From the NCBI RefSeq assembly GCF_000730665.1, contig NZ_BBIV01000004.1:62001-126000 (forward strand): DNA of 64,000 nt. The letters run 5' to 3'. Shown piece after piece: positions 45,232 through 54,896 of the stretch. Each line of letters opens with the position of its first letter. Positions within the stretch are counted from its first letter, which is position 1. Origin of the DNA: Pseudomonas plecoglossicida NBRC 103162 = DSM 15088. GTDB taxonomy: Bacteria; Pseudomonadota; Gammaproteobacteria; Pseudomonadales; Pseudomonadaceae. The notes beneath the pieces are model-generated. The model made no database searches, was not told where the DNA came from, and was given only the letters and a program-made list of their open reading frames with translations. A program made the translations under genes and the position numbers.

Positions 45232-46878
45232 ATGCAGTCCGCCTATACCGTCCTCATCCTGTTGACGCTGGTAAGCGTGTCGAAACTGGTCGGGCGGGTG
45301 ATCCCGCTGCCCTTGCCGCTGGTGCAGATTGGCGCCGGTGCCTTGCTGGCGTGGCCAACCCTGGGTCTGCATGTGGCCCTGGACCCTGAACTGTTCCTCT
45401 TCCTGTTCCTGCCGCCGTTGCTGTTCGCCGACGGCTGGCGCATGCCCAAGCGCGAATTGTGGCGCATTCGTGGCCCGGTGGTGGCATTGGCCGTGGGGTT
45501 GGTGCTGTTCACCGTGGTCGGGGCGGGCTACTTCATTCACTGGCTGCTGCCGACCATCCCGCTGCCGGTGGCCTTCGCCCTGGCGGCGGTGCTTTCGCCG
45601 ACCGATGCGGTGGCGGTGTCGGCCATCACCCAGGACCGTTTGCCGACCCCGCTGATGCACATGCTGCAGGGCGAGGCGTTGATGAACGACGCCTCGGGCC
45701 TGGTGACCTTCAAGTTCGCCCTGGCGGCGGCGATCACGGGGGCTTTCTCGCTGGCCGACGCCAGCTTCAGTTTCGTCCTGGTTGCCTTGGGTGGCCTGGC
45801 AGTCGGCGTGGCCCTTAGCTGGCTGATCGGCCGCCTGCGGGCCTGGATGATCGCCCGTGGCTGGGATGACCCGGCCACCCACGTGGTGTTCATGTTGCTG
45901 TTGCCGTTTGCCGCCTATGTGCTGGCCGAGCGACTCGGGGTATCGGGCATCCTTTCGGCGGTGGCGGCCGGCATGATGCAGAGCTGGCTCGACCTGCTGC
46001 CGCGCCAGACCAGCACCCGTCTGCTCAACCGCAGTGTCTGGTCGCTGCTGGAGTTCGCCTTCAACGGCCTGATCTTCCTGCTGCTGGGGCTGCAGTTGCC
46101 GGACATCATCAAGGCAGTGGTCAGCCATGAAGCCTCCATCTGGCCGACCCTGGCCTGGCGTTGCCTGGACGTGCTGGCGATCTTCGCGGCATTGATCCTG
46201 CTGCGCTTCACCTGGGTCCAGAGCATCTGGCGTGCGATCGGTGTGGTCCGGCGCTGGCGTGGCAAGCCGGCGCTGGTGCTGATGCCCACCGCGCGTTCGT
46301 GCTGGATGCTGACCCTGGGCGGTGTACGTGGGGCGGTGACGTTGGCGGGTGTGATGTCGGTGCCGTTGCTGATCAGCGCGGGCCAGGCATTTCCCGAGCG
46401 GGATTTGCTGATCTTCATCGCCGCCGGGGTCATCCTGCTGTCGCTGATCAGTGCCTGTATTGCCTTGCCGTTCCTGCTGCGCGGCGTGACCAGGACCCCC
46501 GACGAACGGCTGCACCAGGAGGTGCTGGATGCCTGGCGACGCACGGTCGAGGCGGCGATTCATGCGTTGGAGGCGGAAGAGGTGATCGACGCCAGTGCGC
46601 CACAGGATGCGGCGCAGGCGACCATGGCGACCGAGCTCAAGGCCAGGTTGATGGCCGAATATCGGGATGAGCTGAACAGTTACAACGACACGGCCGAGGC
46701 GAGGGCGCTGGCCGAGCAGATGGACCTGCTTGAGCGGCGCTTGCGCTTGCGGGCGCTGCGGGCGCAGCGGTTGGAACTGTACAACCTGCATCGCCAGCAC
46801 CTGGTGGGTGATGAGTTGGTGAGGCAGGTGCTGGGGGAGCTGGATATGAGCGAAGCGAACCTGGGGCAGGTCAAGTAG
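45232..46878 (+). CDS. CPA1-family sodium/proton antiporter
   Basis: About twelve hydrophobic helices fill residues 1-415. The ion-binding motifs are clear: FLPPLLFADGWRM, AAVLSPTDAVAVSAITQD, GEALMNDASGLVTFKFA (the ND pair of CPA1 exchangers), and LGGVRGAVTLAGVMSVPLL. The last 120 residues are a charged helical cytoplasmic tail rich in Ala, Glu and Arg. It should exchange sodium (or other monovalent cations) for protons across the inner membrane. The 249-base gap upstream, divergent from the ArsC-like gene, holds both promoters but shows no strong hexamers. Confidence 0.92.
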   Translation: MQSAYTVLILLTLVSVSKLVGRVIPLPLPLVQIGAGALLAWPTLGLHVALDPELFLFLFLPPLLFADGWRMPKRELWRIRGPVVALAVGLVLFTVVGAGYFIHWLLPTIPLPVAFALAAVLSPTDAVAVSAITQDRLPTPLMHMLQGEALMNDASGLVTFKFALAAAITGAFSLADASFSFVLVALGGLAVGVALSWLIGRLRAWMIARGWDDPATHVVFMLLLPFAAYVLAERLGVSGILSAVAAGMMQSWLDLLPRQTSTRLLNRSVWSLLEFAFNGLIFLLLGLQLPDIIKAVVSHEASIWPTLAWRCLDVLAIFAALILLRFTWVQSIWRAIGVVRRWRGKPALVLMPTARSCWMLTLGGVRGAVTLAGVMSVPLLISAGQAFPERDLLIFIAAGVILLSLISACIALPFLLRGVTRTPDERLHQEVLDAWRRTVEAAIHALEAEEVIDASAPQDAAQATMATELKARLMAEYRDELNSYNDTAEARALAEQMDLLERRLRLRALRAQRLELYNLHRQHLVGDELVRQVLGELDMSEANLGQVK

Positions 46879-46900
46879 GACGCTGGGGCTGCTTGGCAGC

Positions 46901-46973
46901 CCAGTCGCCGGCAAGCCGGCTGCCACAGGCACGCTCGCGCAATAGCTGTGGCAGCCGGCTTGCCGGCGATGGG
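46901..46973. repeat. Paired inverted REP elements
   Basis: CAGTCGCCGGCAAGCCGGCT plus GCCACAG faces CTGTGGCAGCCGGCTTGCC plus GGCGATGG. The variant GGCTGCCAC replaces GGCTCCCAC in both arms, showing compensating change. A GGGCTG-CTTGG-CAGCCC hairpin precedes it (46886-46902). The genes on either side are convergent. Confidence 0.82.
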
Positions 46974-46977
46974 TCAA

Positions 46978-48174
46978 TCAACGATTGCGCAGAAACTCAC
47001 GAATCCGCTCTGCCGCCTCGATGCATTCGGCCAGCGGCGCAACCAGCGCCATGCGCACCCGGCCAGCCCCCGGGTTCACACCACCCACCTCGCGCGACAG
47101 GTACGACCCCGGCACCACGGTCACATGCTGCGCTTCGAACAGGTCGCGGGTGAATTCGGCATCACAGCCCGGCACCTTGGCCCACAGGTAGAAGCTGCCA
47201 TCGGGCCGCTGAACGTCCAGCACCGGCTGCAGGATGTCGAGCACGGCGTCGTACTTGGCGCGGTACTGGTCGCGGTTGTCGCGCACATGGGCCTCGTCCT
47301 GCCAGGCAGCGATGCTGGCCAGCTGGGTCTGCACCGGCATCGCGCAGCCGTGGTAGGTGCGGTACAGCAGGAACGGCTTGATGATCTCGGCGTCACCGGC
47401 GACGAAGCCCGAGCGCAGGCCTGGCAGGTTGGAGCGCTTGGACAGGCTGTGGAACACCACGCAACGCTTGAAGTCGCTACGGCCCAGCTCCGCGCATGCG
47501 CTCAGCAGGCCCGGTGGCGGTGCATCTTCATCGAAATACAGCTCGCTGTAGCACTCGTCGGCGGCAATCACGAAGTCGTGCTCGTCGGCCAGGGCGATCA
47601 GCTTCTTCAACGTGTCCATCGGCACCAGCGCACCGGTGGGGTTGCCCGGCGAGCACAGGAACAGGATCTGGCAGCGCTGCCAGACTTCGGCCGGCACGGC
47701 GTCGAAATCGGGGTTGAACCCATTGCTTTCCAGGCACGGCAGGTAGTGCGGCGTGGCGCCGGCGAGCAGGGCCGCGCCTTCGTAGATCTGGTAGAACGGG
47801 TTGGGGCTTACCACCAGGCCATCATCGGCGCGGTTGACCACGGCCTGGGTGAAGGCGAACAGCGCTTCGCGGGTGCCGTTGACCGGCAGGATGTGACGGT
47901 CGGCATCCAGCCAGCCGGCCGGCACGCCGAAACGGCGTGCGCACCACTGGCCGATGGCCTGGCGCAGGGCCGGCAGGCCGAGGGTGCTGGGGTAGACCGC
48001 CAGCTTGTCGAGGTTGTCGGCCATGGCCTTTGCGACGAAAGCCGGCGATTCGTGCTTCGGCTCCCCGATCGACAGGGCGATGGCGCGTTTGTCTGTCGCG
48101 GGTTTCACGCTGCCCAGCAGGGCGCGGAGTTTCTCGAACGGGTAGGTCTGGAGCAGGGTCAAGGCGTGGTTCAT
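46978..48174 (-). CDS. dapC: N-succinyldiaminopimelate aminotransferase
   Basis: This 398-residue fold-type I aminotransferase has its PLP lysine in SLSKRSNLPGLRSGF, NPTG in LCSPGNPTGALVP, and the phosphate-binding segment AADECYSELYF. It converts N-succinyl-2-amino-6-ketopimelate to N-succinyl-LL-DAP, between DapD and DapE. In Pseudomonas the gene adjoins glnD, as it does here (30-base gap, same strand), which supports dapC over a generic aspartate-type transaminase. Confidence 0.93.
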   Translation of the reverse strand: MNHALTLLQTYPFEKLRALLGSVKPATDKRAIALSIGEPKHESPAFVAKAMADNLDKLAVYPSTLGLPALRQAIGQWCARRFGVPAGWLDADRHILPVNGTREALFAFTQAVVNRADDGLVVSPNPFYQIYEGAALLAGATPHYLPCLESNGFNPDFDAVPAEVWQRCQILFLCSPGNPTGALVPMDTLKKLIALADEHDFVIAADECYSELYFDEDAPPPGLLSACAELGRSDFKRCVVFHSLSKRSNLPGLRSGFVAGDAEIIKPFLLYRTYHGCAMPVQTQLASIAAWQDEAHVRDNRDQYRAKYDAVLDILQPVLDVQRPDGSFYLWAKVPGCDAEFTRDLFEAQHVTVVPGSYLSREVGGVNPGAGRVRMALVAPLAECIEAAERIREFLRNR

Positions 48175-48204
48175 CGGCGTAAGGTCTCGTCAATCGTCTA
48201 ATGG

Positions 48205-50907
48205 TTAAAAGGTCACGCGGTTCGGGCTGGCTTCGCTGGCCTGGCCAGCCTGCAATTGCTGCACGATGGCCTCCTGCAGGCGGCTGCACAGTTGCGGGTC
48301 GGACAGCGGCTGGTTGTCGGCGTCGGTGATGAAGAACACGTCCTCGACACGCTCGCCGAGGGTGGCGATCTTGGCGTTCTGCAGCGACAGGTCGAACTCC
48401 AGGAAGATGCGCCCCAGCCTTGCCAGCAGGCCCGGGCGGTCTGGTGCGGTGATCTCGAGGATGGTCACCGGCCGCTGGGCATCGTTGAGGATAGTCACCT
48501 GCGGCGGGAAGTTGAAGTGCTTGAGCTGGCGCGGCACCCGGCGCTGGATGATGGTCGGGTAGTCCTCGGGGTTGCGCAGCGCCTCGGTCAGCCCGTCGCG
48601 GATCTGCTTGACCCGCTGCGGGTTGTCGCCGATCGAGCCGCCATCGTTGTCCAGCACGATATAGGTATCGAGGGTGAACTGGCTGCTCGAGGTGATGATC
48701 CGCGCGTCATGGATGTTCAGGTTCAACTGCGACATCGCCGCCACGGTCACGGCGAAGAAGTCGTGCTGGTCGGGGGCATAGATGAAGATCTGCGTTCCGC
48801 CCTCGAACTCGCGTTGGGTGGTTTCCTTGATCAATACCAGCGGCCCGCCGTCGGCCGGCTGCTGGAGGATCGCGTCACTGTGCCAGGCCACGTCGGCAGC
48901 GGTGTGCTTGAGGAAGTAATCGTCACCCAGTTGCGACCAGAGCTGCTCGACGTCGTCTGGGTCGGTACCTTCGCGGATCAGAATGTCCAGCGCCGCGCTC
49001 TGGGTCTGGCGGATCTGCTCTTCACGGTCCAGCGGGTTTTCCAGGCCGCGGCGCAGGGCGCGCTTGGTCTCGGTATAGAGCTGGCGCAGCAGACTGGCGC
49101 GCCAGGAGTTCCACAGGCTGGGATTGGTGGCGTTGATGTCGGCCACGGTCAGCACATAGAGGTAGTCCAGGCGTATTTCGTCCCCCACGTGCAAGGCGAA
49201 GTCGTTGATGACCTGCGGGTCGGAAAGGTCCTTGCGCTGGGCGGTGGTGGACATCACCAGGTGGTTCTGCACCAGCCAGACGATCAGGCGGCTGTCCCAG
49301 GCGGGCAGTTGGTGGCGTTCACAGAACTTCTGCGCGTCCACCGCACCGATTTCGGAATGGTCGCCCTGGCGGCCCTTGCCAATGTCGTGGTAGAGGCCTG
49401 CCAGGTAGATCAGCTCGGGCTTGGGCAGGCGCCCCATGAGCTTGCTGGCCAGCGGGAATTTCTCGGATACCGGCGTGTACTGCAGCTTGCGCAGGTGCTT
49501 GATGAGATTGAGGGTGTGCGCATCGACGGTATAGATGTGGAACAGGTCGTGTTGCATCTGCCCGACGATCAGGCCGAACTCCGGCAGGTAGCGGCCGAGG
49601 ATACCGTAGCGGTTCATCCGCCGCAGGTTGCGGTGGATGCCGATCTCGCACTTGAACAGCTCGATGAACAGGCTGGTGTTGCGAATGTCATTGCGGAAGG
49701 TGTCATCGATCAGGTGGCGGTGTTCCCGCAGCAGGCGCACGGTGTCGGCCCGCACGCCCTTGATCTCCGGGTGCTGGGCCATCAGCACGAAGATCTCCAG
49801 CATGGCGAACGGGGTGCGCTTGAATACCGTTGGGCTGGCCGCCTCGATATAGCCATCGTGCAGGCGGAAGCGGGCATTCAGCGGCTGGGTGGTGCCACTG
49901 TCGTCATCGGCGAGGATAACTTCCTCGAAGTGCTGGATGATCAGGTCGCACAACTGGCTGATGCTCATCACCACCCGGTAGTACTGCTGCATGAACTGTT
50001 CGATGGCGCGCTTGGGGTTCTCGTCGCTGTACCCAAGCAGCGCGGCGATGCTGCGCTGGTGGTCGAACAGCAGCCGGTCCTCGGCGCGCCCGGCGAGCAT
50101 GTGCAGGGCGTAGCGGACCTTCCACAGGAAGTCCTGGGAGGAGGCGAGCAGCTCGTTCTCGCTTTCCAGCAGGAAACCCTCGCCGGCCAGCGCATGCAGG
50201 TTGAGCGTGCCGTACTGGCGACGAGCCACCCAGAGCACCGTCTGGATATCGCGCAGGCCACCAGGCGAGCCTTTGACGTTGGGCTCGAGGTTGTATTCGG
50301 TGTCGTTGTACTTGTGGTGGCGGGCCTTGAGTTCGGCGCGCTTGGCCAGGAAGAACTCCTTGCTCGGCCACATGTGCGCGGTGCTGGTGACGTCCAGCAT
50401 GCGCTGGCGCAGCGCCTCGGGGCCGGCAATGGTGCGGCTTTCCATCAGGTTGGTGATGACCGTCAGGTCGGCGCGGGCCTGTTCGGCGCACTCGTCGACG
50501 GTACGCACGCTCTGGCCGACTTCGAGGCCGATGTCCCAGAGCAGGGTCAGGAAGCGCTCGATGGCATCGCGGTACTGTTCGTGCTCGCAGGCGTCCAGCA
50601 GGATCAGCAGGTCGATGTCCGAGTGCGGATGCAGTTCACCGCGCCCGTAGCCGCCGACGGCGATCAGCGCGATGCCGTCAGGATCGCCCCAGTCGAACTG
50701 CTTCCAGGCCTGCTGCAGGATGTTGTCGACGAGCCACGCGCGGTCTTCGATCAGGCGGCGTATTTCGCGGCCTTCGCGAAAACGCCTGTCGAGCACCTCG
50801 CCGGCCTGGCGGATGGCTTTCTTGAAGGCGGCGATCGGGCTCGCCTTGAGGGCCAGTTCCGCCTGGAACTGGCCGCGGTCGAACAGCTCGGGATCCACCT
50901 GGGGCAT
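48205..50907 (-). CDS. glnD: Bifunctional uridylyltransferase/uridylyl-removing enzyme (PII sensor)
   Basis: The 900-residue protein has a nucleotidyltransferase domain with GGYGRG at 85-90 and D97/D99, a helical linker, an HD domain ([21 protein letters not shown]) for the removing activity, and two C-terminal ACT domains that sense glutamine. It adds or removes UMP on PII (GlnB/GlnK) and so reports nitrogen status. The start follows CAGGAACGCG. It lies between map and dapC on the minus strand. Confidence 0.97.
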   Translation of the reverse strand: MPQVDPELFDRGQFQAELALKASPIAAFKKAIRQAGEVLDRRFREGREIRRLIEDRAWLVDNILQQAWKQFDWGDPDGIALIAVGGYGRGELHPHSDIDLLILLDACEHEQYRDAIERFLTLLWDIGLEVGQSVRTVDECAEQARADLTVITNLMESRTIAGPEALRQRMLDVTSTAHMWPSKEFFLAKRAELKARHHKYNDTEYNLEPNVKGSPGGLRDIQTVLWVARRQYGTLNLHALAGEGFLLESENELLASSQDFLWKVRYALHMLAGRAEDRLLFDHQRSIAALLGYSDENPKRAIEQFMQQYYRVVMSISQLCDLIIQHFEEVILADDDSGTTQPLNARFRLHDGYIEAASPTVFKRTPFAMLEIFVLMAQHPEIKGVRADTVRLLREHRHLIDDTFRNDIRNTSLFIELFKCEIGIHRNLRRMNRYGILGRYLPEFGLIVGQMQHDLFHIYTVDAHTLNLIKHLRKLQYTPVSEKFPLASKLMGRLPKPELIYLAGLYHDIGKGRQGDHSEIGAVDAQKFCERHQLPAWDSRLIVWLVQNHLVMSTTAQRKDLSDPQVINDFALHVGDEIRLDYLYVLTVADINATNPSLWNSWRASLLRQLYTETKRALRRGLENPLDREEQIRQTQSAALDILIREGTDPDDVEQLWSQLGDDYFLKHTAADVAWHSDAILQQPADGGPLVLIKETTQREFEGGTQIFIYAPDQHDFFAVTVAAMSQLNLNIHDARIITSSSQFTLDTYIVLDNDGGSIGDNPQRVKQIRDGLTEALRNPEDYPTIIQRRVPRQLKHFNFPPQVTILNDAQRPVTILEITAPDRPGLLARLGRIFLEFDLSLQNAKIATLGERVEDVFFITDADNQPLSDPQLCSRLQEAIVQQLQAGQASEASPNRVTF

Positions 50908-50946
50908 CGCGTCGCGTTCCTGTCGTAGGGGTTGCCTTGAGCGAAA

Positions 50947-51729
50947 TCAGGCCGAGGTGCGCGGGATCGTGTCGTCCTTGCGCAGGGTGAAGATCTCGTA
51001 GCCGGTCGCGGTTACCACCAGAGTGTGTTCCCACTGGGCGGAGAGCTTACGGTCCTTGGTGATGGCAGTCCAGCCGTCGCCGAGAACCTTGGTGTCGGCC
51101 TTGCCCTGGTTGATCATCGGCTCGATGGTGAAGGTCATGCCTTCTTTCAGTTCCATGCCGGTGCCAGCGCGGCCGTAGTGAAGGATCTGCGGTTCTTCGT
51201 GGAACACCTTGCCGATGCCGTGCCCGCAGAACTCGCGAACCACCGAGAAACCGTTCTTCTCGGCGTGCTTCTGGATCACTTCGCCGATGTCGCCCAGGCG
51301 GCAGCCCGGCTTGACCAGTTCGATGGCCTTGTACATGCACTCCTGGGTGACCTTGGACAGGCGCTCGGCCCACACCGGCACGTTGCCGACATGGAACATG
51401 CGGCTGGTGTCGCCGTGGTAGCCGTCCTTGATCACGGTGATGTCGATGTTGAGCGTGTCGCCATCCTTGAGCGGCTTGTCGTTGGGGATGCCGTGGCAGA
51501 CCACATGGTTGATCGAGGTGCAGATCGACTTGGGGTAGCCCTTGTAGTTGAGGGGCGCCGGGATGGCCTGCTGGACATTGACGATGTAGTCGTGGCAGAT
51601 GCGGTCCAGCTCTTCGGTGGTGATGCCGGGCTTGACGTGTTCTTCGATCATCTCCAGCACGTCGGCGGCCAGGCGGCCGGCGATGCGCATCTTCTCGATG
51701 TCTTCTGCGGTCTTGATGGTGACGGTCAT
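50947..51729 (-). CDS. map: Methionine aminopeptidase, type I
   Basis: The 260-residue enzyme has the pita-bread fold ligands: a DGDTLNIDITVIKDGYHGDTSRMF stretch with two metal Asp residues, GHGIGKVFHEEPQ with a metal His, MTFTIEPMIN and a final Glu in SAQWEHTLVV. It removes the initiator Met from new proteins. The gene is divergent from rpsB and precedes glnD, forming the conserved map-glnD-dapC unit. Confidence 0.97.
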   Translation of the reverse strand: MTVTIKTAEDIEKMRIAGRLAADVLEMIEEHVKPGITTEELDRICHDYIVNVQQAIPAPLNYKGYPKSICTSINHVVCHGIPNDKPLKDGDTLNIDITVIKDGYHGDTSRMFHVGNVPVWAERLSKVTQECMYKAIELVKPGCRLGDIGEVIQKHAEKNGFSVVREFCGHGIGKVFHEEPQILHYGRAGTGMELKEGMTFTIEPMINQGKADTKVLGDGWTAITKDRKLSAQWEHTLVVTATGYEIFTLRKDDTIPRTSA

Positions 51730-51843
51730 TACAGGCTCTCTACGGCGCCGTGTACGGCGCGAACAAACGGGAAAGGCCGGATTCTAGCAGAGCAGGGCGC
51801 CGATCGGTCGGGATACAGGCAGAGAATTGAGGCTGGCGCGCAG

Positions 51844-51913
51844 TCCATCGCCGGCAAGCCGGCTGCCACGCCGATCGCGTTATCATCGTGGGAGCCGGCT
51901 TGCCGGCGATGGG
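51844..51913. repeat. Paired REP elements in the map-rpsB divergent region
   Basis: CCATCGCCGGCAAGCCGGCT faces GGAGCCGGCTTGCCGGCGAT plus GGG around about 30 bases. The 459-base region 51730-52188 has no gene; it holds this pair, the rpsB promoter and a leader. REPs normally lie after genes, so its place between two starts is unusual. Confidence 0.8.
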
Positions 51914-52041
51914 TCGCGTAGCGGCCCCAAGTGCCCGGGAAACTGCCAGTCCTGCAGCCATTCTGGCCTCTTTGGCAGGGTGCTGTAAAAACCGCTGACG
52001 GACGCACTTGTATCCGGGTTCCGTTCGCGTTCGGTCTGTGG

Positions 52042-52047
52042 TATAAA
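52042..52047 (+). promoter_or_regulatory. -10 element of the rpsB promoter
   Basis: TATAAA within GGTATAAAATGCGCC, followed by a GC-rich discriminator as in ribosomal protein promoters. The best 17-base-spaced -35 is weak (TTCCGT). Confidence 0.55.
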
Positions 52048-52053
52048 ATGCGC

Positions 52054-52188
52054 CGCTTTCGGGGACGACCCCGTCAGCCTAAACCCACACACGTGTCGAC
52101 ACGATGACCTGGGTGCCCCGAGTTTTCGAATTTGCGGGTTGGTCATTGGGATACGTGGAGGCCCAACCCGACTTATCAAGGAACTATC
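52054..52188 (+). promoter_or_regulatory. rpsB leader with alternative hairpins, possible autoregulatory site
   Basis: CGGGTTGG (52135-52142) pairs perfectly with CCAACCCG (52163-52170), close to the AAGGA ribosome site near 52178. The overlapping GGTCAT (52141-52146) can instead pair with ATGACC (52104-52109). S2 controls its own leader in E. coli; the same here is inference. Confidence 0.45.
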
Positions 52189-52926
52189 ATGTCCCAAGTC
52201 AACATGCGCGATATGCTGAAGGCCGGTGTGCACTTCGGCCACCAGACCCGTTACTGGAATCCGAAAATGGGCAAGTACATTTTCGGCGCGCGTAACAAGA
52301 TCCACATCATCAACCTGGAAAAAACCCTGCCAATGTTCAACGACGCTCTGGCGTTCGTAGAGCGTCTGGCTCAGGGCAAGAACAAGATCATGTTCGTCGG
52401 CACCAAGCGTTCCGCCGGCAAGATCGTCGCCGAGCAAGCTGCTCGTTGCGGTTCGCCATACGTTGATCACCGTTGGTTGGGCGGCATGCTGACCAACTAC
52501 AAAACCATCCGTGCTTCGATCAAGCGTCTGCGCGACCTGGAAACCCAGGCCGAAGATGGCACCTTCGCCAAGCTGACCAAGAAAGAAGCCCTGATGCGTT
52601 CCCGCGACCTGGAAAAACTGGATCGCAGCCTGGGTGGTATCAAGGACATGGGCGGCCTGCCTGATGCCCTGTTCGTGATCGACGTTGACCACGAGCGCAT
52701 TGCTATCACCGAAGCCAACAAGCTGGGCATCCCGGTCATCGGCGTTGTCGATACCAACAGCAGCCCGGAAGGCGTTGACTTCGTCATCCCAGGTAACGAT
52801 GACGCCATTCGCGCTATCGAGCTGTACATGACTTCGATGGCTGACGCCGTCATCCGCGGCCGCAACAACGTTGCTGGCGGCACCGAAGTCTACGCTGAAG
52901 AAGCGGCTGCACCGGCTGCCGAGTAA
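52189..52926 (+). CDS. rpsB: 30S ribosomal protein S2
   Basis: ATG 52189 follows CAAGGAACTATC. The 245-residue protein is the standard S2 ([24 protein letters not shown] at the start, then [15 protein letters not shown] core [31 protein letters not shown]). It binds the 30S subunit head-body junction. Codon use is less GC3-rich than neighbours, typical for highly expressed genes. tsf follows after a strong terminator-like hairpin. Confidence 0.99.
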   Translation: MSQVNMRDMLKAGVHFGHQTRYWNPKMGKYIFGARNKIHIINLEKTLPMFNDALAFVERLAQGKNKIMFVGTKRSAGKIVAEQAARCGSPYVDHRWLGGMLTNYKTIRASIKRLRDLETQAEDGTFAKLTKKEALMRSRDLEKLDRSLGGIKDMGGLPDALFVIDVDHERIAITEANKLGIPVIGVVDTNSSPEGVDFVIPGNDDAIRAIELYMTSMADAVIRGRNNVAGGTEVYAEEAAAPAAE

Positions 52927-52953
52927 TAGGCGCTAGCGTCTACTTGGCACGCG

Positions 52954-52978
52954 AAAAGGGGGCTTTGCCCCCTTTTTG
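52954..52978 (+). terminator. Terminator or attenuator between rpsB and tsf
   Basis: AAAAGGGGGC, TTT, GCCCCCTTTT gives a perfect 10-base stem ending in TTTTTG. It can lower tsf expression relative to rpsB. Confidence 0.88.
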
Positions 52979-53110
52979 CCACCTTGAAATCCTGCTGTCA
53001 GCAACGGCCCCGCATCATGGGCGAGCTGATATAAAGGCAGCGATTTGCAGAATTTAACGCCCGTGACGAGCGGGTGGAATGGTTGAAAAACTTTCCAAGA
53101 GGATTTTGAA

Positions 53111-53974
53111 ATGGCAGCAATTACTGCAGCGCTGGTGAAAGAACTGCGCGAGCGTACCGGCGAAGGCATGATGGATTGCAAAAAGGCCCTGGAAAAGGCT
53201 GGCGGCGACATCGAAAAAGCCATTGACGACATGCGTGCCTCGGGCGCGATCAAGGCCGCCAAGAAGGCGGGCAACGTCGCTGCTGAAGGCGCTATCGCGG
53301 TCAAGACCGACGGTAAATCCGCCGTCCTGCTGGAAGTCAACTCGCAGACCGACTTCCTGGCCCTGCAAGACGACTTCAAGAACTTCGTCGCCGACAGCCT
53401 GGAAGAAGCCTTCGCCCAGAAGCTGACCGACGCAGCTCCGCTGATCGCCTCGCGTGAAGCAGCTCGTGAAGCCCTGGTTGCCAAGTGCGGCGAAAACGTC
53501 AACATCCGTCGCCTGGTGCGCGTTGAAGGCGACGTTGTCGGCGCCTACCTGCACGGCAACAAGATCGGTGCTGTCGTTGTCCTGAAAGGCGGCGACGTCG
53601 AGCTGGCCAAGAACATCGCCATGCACGTTGCCGCGTCGAACCCAGAGTTCCTGGACGCGTCGGAAATCTCCGCCGAGGCCATCGAGCGCGAGAAGAACGT
53701 CTTCCTGCAGCTGAACGCCGACAAGATCGCTGGCAAGCCGGAAAACATCGTTGAGAACATGATCAACGGCCGTATCACCAAGTTCAAGGCCGAAGCCTCG
53801 CTGAAAGAGCAAGCCTTCGTCATGAACCCGGAAGTCAAGGTTGGCGAGCTGGCCAAGAAAGCCGGTGCTGAAATCGTTTCCTTCACCTACTTCAAGGTTG
53901 GCGAAGGCATCGAGAAGCCAGTCGACGACTTCGCTGCTGAAGTTGCCGCTCAGGTAGCTGCTGCCAAGCAGTAA
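53111..53974 (+). CDS. tsf: Elongation factor Ts
   Basis: The 287-residue protein has the EF-Ts N-terminal domain (LVKELRERTGEGMMDCKKALEKAGGD), the core TDFLALQDDFKNFV and paired subdomains, and a C-terminal helical module. It exchanges GDP for GTP on EF-Tu. The start follows AAGAGGATTTTGAA. It has a preferred-codon bias like rpsB. A strong terminator follows. Confidence 0.99.
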   Translation: MAAITAALVKELRERTGEGMMDCKKALEKAGGDIEKAIDDMRASGAIKAAKKAGNVAAEGAIAVKTDGKSAVLLEVNSQTDFLALQDDFKNFVADSLEEAFAQKLTDAAPLIASREAAREALVAKCGENVNIRRLVRVEGDVVGAYLHGNKIGAVVVLKGGDVELAKNIAMHVAASNPEFLDASEISAEAIEREKNVFLQLNADKIAGKPENIVENMINGRITKFKAEASLKEQAFVMNPEVKVGELAKKAGAEIVSFTYFKVGEGIEKPVDDFAAEVAAQVAAAKQ

Positions 53975-53995
53975 GACAGCCCCGTCTGTCGCCCC

Positions 53996-54032
53996 AAAGA
54001 GGCTGCCCGCTCACGCGCGCAGCCTCTTTGTC
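53996..54032 (+). terminator. Terminator after tsf
   Basis: AAAGAGGCTGC and GCAGCCTCTTT form a perfect 11-base stem with a 12-base loop. The right arm ends in CTTTG. Confidence 0.8.
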
Positions 54033-54152
54033 AAAGCGGGAGCGGTTTTCAAGGCCGTGCTCGCTGACGCAGTCGCTGCGTCACGTTAGAGTTACACGCA
54101 GGCTCAAGCAGCCCGCCAGAATTTTTTACAAACGCCGCAGGAGAGATTCGCA

Positions 54153-54896
54153 ATGGCTCAGCAGGGCAGTGGTTATCAGGCTCGCTATAAACGCATTCTA
54201 CTCAAACTTAGCGGCGAGGCCCTGATGGGCTCGGAAGAGTTCGGGATCGACCCCAAGGTCCTGGATCGCATGGCGCTGGAAGTCGGCCAACTGGTCGGCA
54301 TCGGCGTTCAGGTAGGCTTGGTGATCGGTGGTGGCAACCTGTTCCGTGGTGCGGCGCTCAGTGCAGCCGGCATGGACCGTGTCACTGGCGACCACATGGG
54401 CATGCTGGCCACCGTGATGAATGCCCTGGCCATGCGCGATGCGCTGGAGCGGGCGAACATTACCGCCATCGTCATGTCAGCTATTTCCATGGTTGGCGTG
54501 ACCGATCACTATGATCGCCGCAAAGCCATGCGTCACTTGAACGCCAAGGAAGTCGTAATCTTCGCTGCCGGTACCGGCAACCCGTTCTTCACTACCGACT
54601 CCGCCGCTTGCCTGCGCGCCATCGAAATCGATGCCGACGTGGTATTGAAGGCAACCAAGGTCGATGGTGTATACACTGCAGATCCGTTCAAGGACCCGCA
54701 TGCCGAGAAGTTCGATCATCTGACCTACGATGAAGTGCTGGATCGCAAGCTGGGTGTCATGGACCTGACAGCAATCTGCCTGTGCCGAGACCACAAGATG
54801 CCGCTGCGCGTCTTCAACATGAACAAGCCCGGCGCCCTGCTGAACATCGTGCACGGCGGCGCGGAAGGAACCCTGATCGAGGAAGTTCAAAAATGA
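54153..54896 (+). CDS. pyrH: Uridylate kinase
   Basis: The 247-residue amino-acid-kinase fold protein shows [50 protein letters not shown], and [16 protein letters not shown], all typical of bacterial UMP kinase. It phosphorylates UMP to UDP and is normally GTP-activated and UTP-inhibited. The start follows CAGGAGAGATTCGCA. Its stop overlaps the frr start (AATGA). Confidence 0.98.
   Translation: MAQQGSGYQARYKRILLKLSGEALMGSEEFGIDPKVLDRMALEVGQLVGIGVQVGLVIGGGNLFRGAALSAAGMDRVTGDHMGMLATVMNALAMRDALERANITAIVMSAISMVGVTDHYDRRKAMRHLNAKEVVIFAAGTGNPFFTTDSAACLRAIEIDADVVLKATKVDGVYTADPFKDPHAEKFDHLTYDEVLDRKLGVMDLTAICLCRDHKMPLRVFNMNKPGALLNIVHGGAEGTLIEEVQK

Noticed and set aside
48256..50928. Open frame of 890 codons opposite glnD
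   Set aside because: Mirror image of glnD codon use; no recognisable protein features.
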